64,000 bases of DNA from positions 1 to 64,000 of the forward strand of contig DFKE01000007.1 in assembly GCA_002373505.1 (NCBI GenBank). The letters run 5' to 3'. Shown in pieces: positions 59,158-64,000 of this stretch. The notes under the pieces were generated by a model. It did no database searches and was not told the origin of the DNA. It worked only from the letters and a program-made list of their open reading frames with translations. Positions within the stretch are counted from its first letter, which is position 1. The number at the start of each line of letters is the position of its first letter. Source of the stretch: Bacteroidales bacterium UBA3653. GTDB lineage: Bacteria > Bacteroidota > Bacteroidia > Bacteroidales > Paludibacteraceae. The position numbers and the translations under genes are program-made.

Positions 59158-59165
59158 AATTTTGC
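59158..59165 (+). promoter_or_regulatory. -7 promoter box for the 80-residue protein gene
   Basis: TAATTTTG in the string AAAAAAGCAGTAATTTTGCA, identical to the surroundings at 29005 and 59557. A -33 element is not obvious. Confidence 0.6.
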
Positions 59166-59167
59166 AC

Positions 59168-59196
59168 TCGATTTCGAAAGAAGTCGAGTTTTTTAT
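59168..59196 (+). promoter_or_regulatory. leader hairpin with T-run behind the promoter
   Basis: CTCGATTTC-GAAA-GAAGTCGAG (9 bp, one wobble, GAAA loop) followed by TTTTTT. It could attenuate transcription into the next gene. Confidence 0.55.
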
Positions 59197-59271
59197 TTAT
59201 TAACCCGCGAGGTTTTGACTTGTGCGCACAGGAACGGCCGTTCACAAAGCCAAGCATAAATCTCAAAGGTT

Positions 59272-59514
59272 ATGAGACAAAACATCAACGTAGAAGACGC
59301 ATTCCGCCTGTGGGTGCGCGCAATGCTTGAGCAAATGTTGGGCGACGACCCCGGCAATGTTCGCTATGGGATTTTCCCAATCAAAAATTTTACACAAATC
59401 GCCATCGAGGAAGTCTTCCTCTATATCGGTCGCAAACAATGGCGGGCACCACAAAAATCGACCGCTGACATGCTGGAAATAAATGTTTCCACCGTCTCAC
59501 GCGCGATAACATAA
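59272..59514 (+). CDS. small HTH-like protein
   Basis: The 80-residue protein MRQNINVEDAFRLWVRAMLE ends with KSTADMLEINVSTVSRAIT, which reads as a helix-turn-helix recognition segment (A-x-x-L-x-I-x-x-S-T-V-S-R). A likely small DNA-binding protein. It has its own promoter box, a 100-base leader with hairpins, and lies just downstream of the 11-nt CGAATA array, which could be its operator. No terminator-like hairpin is clear before the next promoter. Confidence 0.7.
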   Translation: MRQNINVEDAFRLWVRAMLEQMLGDDPGNVRYGIFPIKNFTQIAIEEVFLYIGRKQWRAPQKSTADMLEINVSTVSRAIT

Positions 59515-59564
59515 TTTTCCAAATAAACACGGCATTTTGCAGGCTTTTTCACGAAAAAAAGCAG

Positions 59565-59572
59565 TAATTTTG
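59565..59572 (+). promoter_or_regulatory. -7 promoter box for the HNH gene
   Basis: TAATTTTG within the repeated string AAAAAAAGCAGTAATTTTGCA. The nearest TTTG is at 59536, 25 bases away, longer than usual. Confidence 0.55.
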
Positions 59573-59661
59573 CACCGAATTTCAAAAATCCTTAGCCGGG
59601 ATAATTGGTTAGCGGGGCGTCCGGCACAACATTCTCAGTCTCGCTAATCAAGAAAGGAATG

Positions 59662-59702
59662 TTACGGATTTGATTGGTAACATGTTTAACATCAAATCGT
59701 AA
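59662..59702. repeat. inverted repeat before the HNH gene
   Basis: TTACGGATTTGAT pairs with ATCAAATCGTAA (one bulge), ending 5 bases before the ATG. It could hide the ribosome-binding region or be an operator. Confidence 0.65.
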
Positions 59703-59707
59703 CAACG

Positions 59708-60127
59708 ATGCAAAACAATTCACTTTTGCCACTGGAGATCATCTATCTCCCGGATGGCACCGAGATCCGCTTTTGCGAGGACGCAAGCCCACGAGTTGGC
59801 ATCGCCAAACTCTATTGCTCCGAACAGGGCAGGTTCTTCTCCCTCTCATCCAGAGGACTGAACGAAGTTCATTACTACCAAACCAAGAACTTCCATCCCA
59901 AACCAAACGTCCATTCCAACTACCCGCGGATGTGCAACTTTATCGGAGCTCCGTACTGTCACATCCTCGTCGCCAAAGCCTGGATTGGACCGCGGCCCGA
60001 GGGCTGCGAACTCGACCACAAAGATGGTAACATCCGCAACTGCGCAGTCTCTAACCTCGAGTACGTCACTCCCGAGGAGAATCGCCACCGCGCCACACTG
60101 CGCAGACGCAAGAATTCCAAAGTCTAA
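59708..60127 (+). CDS. HNH endonuclease, phage type
   Basis: The 139-residue protein has a C-terminal HNH core: FIGAPYCHILVAKAWIGPRPEGCELDHKDGNIRNCAVSNLEYVTPEENRHRA (residues about 78-130), with the LDHKDG..N..N pattern typical of phage and homing HNH proteins. The N-terminal part may bind DNA. Often found in phage-like or mobile DNA; here it fits the acquired character of 59-63 kb. A single gene with its own promoter box and leader hairpin. Confidence 0.85.
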   Translation: MQNNSLLPLEIIYLPDGTEIRFCEDASPRVGIAKLYCSEQGRFFSLSSRGLNEVHYYQTKNFHPKPNVHSNYPRMCNFIGAPYCHILVAKAWIGPRPEGCELDHKDGNIRNCAVSNLEYVTPEENRHRATLRRRKNSKV

Positions 60128-60156
60128 TCATTTAACCATTTTAATCCATTTAATTT

Positions 60157-60582
60157 ATGAAAGCAATTGAATTACAAGCAGCCCTCATCGCTGCAAATAA
60201 CGTAAACCTGAACGGTGCAGACGCATTAGTAGAAACCAGTATCCTCAAACAACTCATCGCGTCCTGTGAGGCACGTGTGGACGAGTTGGAGAAAGAGGCT
60301 AAAGAGATGGCTCTGACGCATACCAAAAGCGGGCAGTTCACGCACGAAGGGCACACCTACGAACTGCAAGAAAACGTGACCTTTGATTTCGTCGGCAAGC
60401 CGCAGAAATACACGATGCCCGAAGGTGTGACGTTCCGTCAGAAGACCGCCGAACAGAAGAGCCTCAAATCACAATCTTCTGCCATCACCAAGGCACTCAA
60501 AGCCATCAAAGATGCGTTCCCGATTACGCACCCGAACATCGAGCCGGATGAAGTGACGTACGTCCTCAAGTGCATCGACTAA
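60157..60582 (+). CDS. hypothetical protein, helical
   Basis: The 141-residue cytoplasmic protein MKAIELQAALIAANNVNLNG is not recognised. A helical N-terminal half (LIASCEARVDELEKEAKEMALTHTKSGQF) is followed by a mixed region (YELQENVTFDFVGKPQKYTMPEGVTFRQKTAEQKS) and a C-terminal helix. It begins 29 bases after the HNH stop and may be cotranscribed. Possibly phage-like cargo; function unknown. Confidence 0.72.
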   Translation: MKAIELQAALIAANNVNLNGADALVETSILKQLIASCEARVDELEKEAKEMALTHTKSGQFTHEGHTYELQENVTFDFVGKPQKYTMPEGVTFRQKTAEQKSLKSQSSAITKALKAIKDAFPITHPNIEPDEVTYVLKCID

Positions 60583-60705
60583 AGGGCTATGGGGGGAAGG
60601 TAAAAAGAAAATACTTTCCCCCTATAACCCCTTTATAAAAAGAAAAAAAAATGATGATGATGTTATACTATGCAGATAGGTTCATCATCAAATAATTTAA
60701 AATTT

Positions 60706-61083
60706 ATGTCTAATGAAAAAAGCTCTTTTGATTATATGTGGGAGCTGCTTAATCCTCCGCAAGAGTTCCACAACATGCGCAGCAAGTGCGAAACGGCACT
60801 CTGGAACAACCTCTCTATCGACATGCAGCATCGTGTCTATCGTCTCATCCGGGACAAGAAACGGCGAGGTGAAACTATCCAACCAAATCCGTGGTACGCT
60901 ATCGTCAACGCACGGGATGCAGAGCCGACTAACTATAACGGTGATGGTCGCGTGGACGAACTCGCCAAGACGACAAAAATGGTCGTCGCGTGGTACAAAG
61001 AACGGGCAGGCATTTACACCCTCGAAGAAGCCCTTGCCCTTAAACTCACCATCATCCGAGAGTTTCAACCATTAAAAGATTAA
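60706..61083 (+). CDS. hypothetical protein
   Basis: The 125-residue protein MSNEKSSFDYMWELLNPPQE is not recognised; an upstream in-frame ATG at 60670 is a weaker start. Segments LWNNLSIDMQHRVYRLIRDKKRRGETIQPNPWYAI and TYTLEEA-like AGIYTLEEALALKLTIIREF suggest an all-helical fold. It ends 4 bases before the next gene, so the two are probably translated from one message. Function unknown. Confidence 0.7.
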   Translation: MSNEKSSFDYMWELLNPPQEFHNMRSKCETALWNNLSIDMQHRVYRLIRDKKRRGETIQPNPWYAIVNARDAEPTNYNGDGRVDELAKTTKMVVAWYKERAGIYTLEEALALKLTIIREFQPLKD

Positions 61084-61087
61084 GACG

Positions 61088-61387
61088 ATGGATTATCCTT
61101 TATATGATGTACCGTATTTGGTACGAGAAGCGAACGATAGCTATATGTCAGCCAGTAGGCATAGGATTCGACAGTTCAACCAAGCAGTTGTAGATGACTA
61201 CTTCATAGCACGGGATAAGGGTGTTTCGGCTAGTGAAGCACAACGCCAAACGGCGGAGAAACATCAAATCAAGCCCAAACGGTTGCGAATCATCCTGGTA
61301 TGGTTCTATCGAGAGGCTAAAAATCGACAAAAATACGATTTTCTGGAAAAATTTTCACCAGACAAGGAACACATTAGTTGGTTTTGA
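61088..61387 (+). CDS. hypothetical protein with basic helices
   Basis: The 99-residue protein MDYPLYDVPYLVREANDSYM is not recognised. Basic helical parts (RHRIRQFNQAVVDDYFIARDKGVSASEAQRQTAEKHQIKPKRLRIILVWFYREAKNRQ) could be a helix-turn-helix DNA-binding domain. It forms a pair with the preceding gene. Its stop lies 4 bases before a -7 promoter box for the next unit. Confidence 0.7.
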   Translation: MDYPLYDVPYLVREANDSYMSASRHRIRQFNQAVVDDYFIARDKGVSASEAQRQTAEKHQIKPKRLRIILVWFYREAKNRQKYDFLEKFSPDKEHISWF

Positions 61388-61390
61388 TAG

Positions 61391-61398
61391 TATCTTTG
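61391..61398 (+). promoter_or_regulatory. -7 promoter box
   Basis: TATCTTTG followed by CACTCGC. A TTG lies upstream at 61378-61380 but closer than 20 bases, so the -33 is unclear. Confidence 0.55.
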
Positions 61399-61545
61399 CA
61401 CTCGCTTACGTTAAGGTTCGTTACGATTCGCGACCGCGTCGCTCAATGGAAACTCGCCTTACGCTACGCTCTCCCCACGGGACGCACCATGTTAGCGCCC
61501 CGCGGGGGGCCCCGAAAGGGAAGAAAAAGGTCCGCTGTTTTTCGT
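61399..61545 (+). other. unexplained G/C-rich leader
   Basis: About 147 bases between a -7 box and an 11-nt array hold no good reading frame on the plus strand. CGCCCCGCGGGGGGCCCC and CGAAAGGG suggest hairpins. It could be a structured leader or a small RNA; I cannot assign it. Confidence 0.35.
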
Positions 61546-61589
61546 GAATGAGTCGTAAATGAGTCGTGAATGAGTCGTGAATGAGTCGC
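61546..61589. repeat. 11-nt phased array (GAATGAGTCGT), 4 units
   Basis: Four consecutive units upstream of the 61666 gene; same core (GAGTCGTAAAT) as at 16737-16813. Confidence 0.9.
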
Positions 61590-61665
61590 GCACACTTTAG
61601 GAAGCTTGTATCTTTTTTACAAAAAAACAAGCAAAATAAATACAAGCTATTAACAAACTGAATCA

Positions 61666-61866
61666 ATGGCAAAAGCAAGAATACCACCATCAAAGAGTTG
61701 GGATGAAGTAGCGGCAGCGTTGCGGGAGATGGGCATCACGTTGGACCGGCACCGGTTGCCTGACGGTAGTTTCCGAGCCTATGTCCGCAAAGATCACAAG
61801 GAGCGCTTCTTGAGCCAACTACAAACAATTAACGAAAGGAGAAAACATGAAACCAGGAACCATTAA
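61666..61866 (+). CDS. small basic protein
   Basis: The 66-residue protein MAKARIPPSKSWDEVAAALR is not recognised. It is basic and short (EMGITLDRHRLPDGSFRAYVRKDHKERFL), possibly nucleic-acid binding. Its end overlaps the start of the next gene by 20 bp, so the two are coupled. It follows a -7 box and an 11-nt array. Confidence 0.65.
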   Translation: MAKARIPPSKSWDEVAAALREMGITLDRHRLPDGSFRAYVRKDHKERFLSQLQTINERRKHETRNH

Positions 61867-62056
61867 AGTCATCAAGATCATCGTATCGGTGCTGATTGCA
61901 GCGTTAACGGCACTCGGTGCGGCAATCGGTCTGAACAGTTGTAACGTGGTACGAACGATCAGTAACAAGAGCGAGTTCTACCAACGCGGTGACACGTCTG
62001 TCATGATCCAGACCAAGACGACCGAGAGCTACGATGCGAGCAAGAAATTTTATTAA
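61847..62056 (+). CDS. extended smalltalk-like small membrane protein
   Basis: The 69-residue protein starts MKPGTIKVIKIIVSVLIAAL and continues TALGAAIGLNSC, closely resembling the ~32-residue smalltalk protein of Bacteroides (a short signal/anchor ending in a Cys), here with a further 37 residues (NVVRTISNKSEFYQRGDTSV...). The LNSC sequence could be a lipobox. In Bacteroides, smalltalk genes lie beside HU-like and amidase genes in small accessory clusters. Here it is followed by a long structured stretch and the 62629 gene. Confidence 0.7.
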   Translation: MKPGTIKVIKIIVSVLIAALTALGAAIGLNSCNVVRTISNKSEFYQRGDTSVMIQTKTTESYDASKKFY

Positions 62057-62628
62057 CCGAAAACGCGCCTTCGGCTTTTAGAAAACCGCTGGCAGGGGGA
62101 GAGAAAATAAACCCAGATAAACCCTGCTCTATGCGACAACTAGGAATAACGGCCTACGCGGCCTTGAGCGTAAACATCCATATGCTTGCTTATGAGCAAG
62201 CTCCTAGACAACCATATGCCTGTTTCCTCTCACAACTAAGGTTGTGTTCATTCCAAGTCATCACACAGAGCAGCGATAAACATAAAAAAGTTTTATTGTT
62301 TTTTTCTGCCAGCGTTAGAAAACAAAAGAAAACAGTTTTCGGCCGTTTTCTAAGAGCGGTAGCGAGTTTTCTAGAAGGCGGTTCGAACGGCTTTCAGCCG
62401 GACAGAGGAAGATTATTAAGCGGCGTATCATGCTGGCATGAATACGCAATTAAGAAGATTACGCTCAGGCCGCGTAGGCCGAAACCGCCGCGTTTTCGAT
62501 TAACTAACAAACGCCGCAGGTACACGGCGGAAAAGAAAGTACCGACAAATCTACTTACTCACTTTTAAACCCCTCCCACGGCGTGGAGGGCCGAGGTGCA
62601 ATACTTCGGCAGAAAACGCCGAACAATT
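62057..62628 (+). ncRNA. ~570-base stretch rich in hairpins, possible structured RNA
   Basis: No convincing protein is encoded; one 145-codon frame (62131-62568) is low-complexity and overlaps all stems. Visible stems: GCTTGCT-TATG-AGCAAGC (62184-62201), CACAAC-TAAG-GTTGTG (62231-62246), GCGTATCATGC / GCATGAATACGC (62423-62447), GGCC-GCGTA-GGCC (about 62469), and CCTCC..GGAGG near 62573. Several segments rich in AAAAC/GTTTTC alternate. Class unknown; it could also be a decayed gene or a recombination site. Confidence 0.35.
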
Positions 62629-63018
62629 ATGGCAATAGTAAAATGGATGAAAGGAATCGAGTTTGTATCAGGTCTGCTGAGCAAACGTCCGAAGAAAGGT
62701 GCTCCTCACAGCGAGCACAGTAACGCACTCTTGGCTACCCACCGTGTGGCACCGACGTCCAACCCGGACTGCACGCGTATCTACGCCGTAGGCGAGTACA
62801 GCCGCAGCACGCAGCCCTCTGCCAAAGAGTTGGCGCTCCGTGAGCGCTTCACCGAGGTGCGCGCGATGGTAGCAAGCCGCCGCAAGGATCTGAACAAGAT
62901 CTCCCAGGACCAGCTGGACTTCATCGCCCAGAAGGACCTCGCCACCGGCAAAAAGACCATGACTGCGTACCTGTGGAAAGTGTGCGGCGAGGAGTACGAC
63001 GCGGCGCACAACGGTTAA
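62629..63018 (+). CDS. hypothetical protein of an accessory cluster
   Basis: The 129-residue cytoplasmic protein MAIVKWMKGIEFVSGLLSKR is not recognised. It is basic at the N-terminus and helical at the C-terminus (RERFTEVRAMVASRRKDLNKISQDQLDFIAQKDLATGKKTMTAYLWKVCGEEYD). Start 62629 is preferred to 62596, whose extra codons lie in the preceding hairpin stretch. Codon use fits the genome better than its leader does. Function unknown. Confidence 0.72.
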   Translation: MAIVKWMKGIEFVSGLLSKRPKKGAPHSEHSNALLATHRVAPTSNPDCTRIYAVGEYSRSTQPSAKELALRERFTEVRAMVASRRKDLNKISQDQLDFIAQKDLATGKKTMTAYLWKVCGEEYDAAHNG

Positions 63019-63033
63019 GCGCAAGCGGGGCTT

Positions 63034-63108
63034 GCTGTTGAGCGAGCTCCGCTCTGTGTAGCGCTTCGCTGTTTAACCGCGCAGCACTCAACAGCGACCA
63101 AAGGTCGC
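63034..63108. repeat. GCTGTTGAG inverted element with hairpin
   Basis: GCTGTTGAG (63034-63042) and CTCAACAGC (63087-63095) bracket several small stems; GCGACC-AAA-GGTCGC (63094-63108) is the same hairpin that is translated at 14389-14462. Confidence 0.75.
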
Positions 63109-63119
63109 GCTGCACCAAG

Positions 63120-63145
63120 AAAAATCGTCCCTCGGGGCGATTTTT
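63120..63145 (+). terminator. intrinsic terminator
   Basis: AAAAATCGTCCC / GGGGCGATTTTT, a 12-bp stem with a 2-base loop, followed by TCTCTTTTT. Confidence 0.85.
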
Positions 63146-63154
63146 CTCTTTTTA

Positions 63155-63186
63155 TTTGCGTATGTGCAATTTTTGTTGTACCTTTG
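63155..63186 (+). promoter_or_regulatory. promoter without an obvious gene
   Basis: TTTG at 63155-63158, 20-base gap, TACCTTTG at 63179-63186, followed by the hairpin GCACG-CAAAA-CGTGC. No convincing gene follows before 63565; a short frame at 63205-63387 is weak. It may drive a small RNA. Confidence 0.65.
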
Positions 63187-63564
63187 CACGCAAAACGTGC
63201 AAGAATGAGGAAGTTTTCACTTCCACTCGCACAAAAAAAAAGTTGCTTTCAAAGTGATAGATTCGGACCCTTTTTTGACTTATATATGGAGGGGTATATA
63301 AATACAACTACAAATACGCAATTACCTAAGTGTTCGCAATTCGCAAACGGCAAACACAACATATTAACATACACCGCAATTCCATAAAACAGCACAAATT
63401 TATGGATTATATTCCAAAAAATAATATCATTTTTCGGATTATACTCCAAAAAGTTTGCATAATTCAAAATTCTGAAAGCCTATGACATCAAAGAAACAGC
63501 AATAGTCACTCCCGACAATTACCTTGATTGGCTAATTTAGTCCATGCCCTGTCCGCATAATAAA

Positions 63565-63595
63565 AGCGAGCCGCCCGGAAAGGCGGCTCGCTCTT
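63565..63595. terminator. strong terminator, mainly for the minus-strand mutase gene
   Basis: AGCGAGCCGCC / GGCGGCTCGCT, an 11-bp stem with a 6-base loop. T-rich on the minus-strand exit (plus AATAAAA). Confidence 0.88.
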
Positions 63596-63621
63596 TAATA
63601 AGCCATACATGGCTGATGCGA

Positions 63622-63831
63622 TTACTCGTTCATTAAAAGTTGCATTACCGTGTAGGCGGAATAAGCAACGGAGGTACCAGGACCGAAGATGGCGGCAACA
63701 CCGGCTTTGTAGAGGAAGTCATAGTCCTGCGCGGGGATGACACCACCGGCAGTGACCTCGTCGGAAGCGGCGATCCATGACTTCGTTACATACGTAACTC
63801 GTGTAATGGTCGCGCTCCCTCCTCTCCCCAC
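63622..63831 (-). pseudogene. detached, diverged 3' fragment of methylmalonyl-CoA mutase
   Basis: Codons 26-69 of this short frame (63622-63756) encode VTAGGVIPAQDYDFLYKAGV and the following 24 residues to the stop, the C-terminal end of the B12-binding domain of methylmalonyl-CoA mutase large subunit. It matches the intact gene end at 63860-64000 in 43 of 44 residues but differs at many synonymous positions. The preceding 25 codons (MGRGGSATITRV...) do not look like mutase. It cannot be a working gene; most likely a leftover from integration or recombination at the mutase 3' end. Confidence 0.82.
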
Positions 63832-63859
63832 AAATTAAAATTTGCGGGGACCCCGATGG

Positions 63860-64000
63860 TTACTGCTCATTCATCAGTAGCTGCATTACTGTGTATGCAC
63901 TATAAGCTACTGATGTTCCAGGCCCAAATATCGCCGCAACACCTGCCCGATACAAGAAATCGTAATCTTGGGCAGGTATTACTCCGCCCGCAGTAACCAT
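63860..64000 (-). CDS. mutA: methylmalonyl-CoA mutase large subunit, C-terminal end (gene continues beyond the window)
   Basis: The last 46 codons before the stop at 63860-63862 read VTAGGVIPAQDYDFLYRAGV then AAIFGPGTSVAYSAYTVMQL and LMNEQ. GGVIPAQDYDFLY..GVAAIFGPGT is the hallmark end of the cobalamin-binding domain of methylmalonyl-CoA mutase (succinyl-CoA to methylmalonyl-CoA; propionate pathway of Bacteroidetes). The rest of the gene lies to the right. A diverged copy of this end lies 103 bases to the left. The naming mutA versus scpA and the larger subunit are inferred. Confidence 0.88.
   Translation of the reverse strand: MVTAGGVIPAQDYDFLYRAGVAAIFGPGTSVAYSAYTVMQLLMNEQ

Noticed and set aside
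59580..59660. tRNA-like folding upstream of the HNH gene
   Set aside because: No T-loop sequence and no proper cloverleaf; no tRNA or rRNA gene was found anywhere in the window.
62131..62568. 145-codon frame on the plus strand
   Set aside because: No domain-like pattern, Arg/Lys-rich by chance and covering all the stems of the hairpin-rich stretch.
63184..63387. 67-codon frame after the promoter at 63155
   Set aside because: Starts inside the -7 box; the internal ATG at 63205 gives a protein with no recognisable pattern. Kept only as a possible small-RNA region.

Overview
The window comes from a member of the Bacteroidales (phylum Bacteroidota), probably an uncultured gut- or rumen-type lineage. 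Three things point there. Promoters follow the Bacteroides pattern: a TTG/TTTG element, a gap of about 20 bases, then TAnnTTTG. The housekeeping genes include families typical of the phylum (Rpb6-type omega subunit, DUF3276, DUF4494, DUF4105/Lnb, DUF721, GlsA/GlsB glycine-lipid acyltransferases, sigma-54, long NusB). Several secreted proteins also carry short C-terminal tails like the sorting tails of this phylum. The species cannot be named from the sequence.

Layout. 1-9.1 kb: a plus-strand run of overlapping genes (partial ABC-F ATPase, polysaccharide-deacetylase-like protein, two glycosyltransferases, secreted nuclease-like protein, PL9-type beta-helix protein, BspA-like leucine-rich-repeat protein). 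9.1-16.6 kb: minus-strand genes (metallophosphoesterase lipoprotein, outer-membrane protein, MutS2, DUF721, glucosaminidase/LysM, GH43). 16.9-25.4 kb: a 2204-residue surface protein behind a small HTH protein, then a TPR/membrane/LuxR-like regulator. 25.6-29.0 kb: small HTH protein, two paralogous outer-membrane proteins, ApbE. 29.0-43.8 kb: housekeeping block (BamD, omega, CoaBC, DUF3276, NusB, YajC, YbbR, DegT aminotransferase, RpoN, PAP2-like, DUF4105, a degenerate phosphatase, DUF4494, GlsA-like, GlsB-like, and a PLP-binding-protein/HAD fusion). 44.0-46.2 kb: a second PL9-type protein. 46.5-63.0 kb: accessory region with many small genes under their own promoters, a schlafen-type AlbA_2 ATPase gene, a complete type I restriction-modification operon, a REP-type (Y1) transposase gene carrying its own palindromes, and a cluster of phage- or plasmid-like small genes with a long structured non-coding stretch. 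63.6-64.0 kb: the 3' end of a methylmalonyl-CoA mutase gene and, beside it, a second diverged copy of that 3' end.

The most striking feature is a system of short tandem arrays spread through the window. At least ten sequence families share a unit of exactly 7 nt; others have units of 11 nt or 15 nt. They fill gene junctions, sometimes ending exactly at the next ATG, and they are also built in frame into proteins: the MutS2 linker, an outer-membrane protein, the glucosaminidase linker, GH43, a glycosyltransferase, the PLP-binding protein, and even signal peptides. The 11-nt arrays lie mostly upstream of promoters or starts and keep phase over as much as 119 bases. Larger dispersed elements are also present: a ~145-bp nested hairpin in two copies, a MITE-like element inside a 7-nt array, a 12-bp-stem hairpin in three copies, and a G/C-rich palindrome family.

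Genes were read from the six-frame translation and recognised by motif and memory only. No similarity search was possible, so family names below rest on visible motifs and length.
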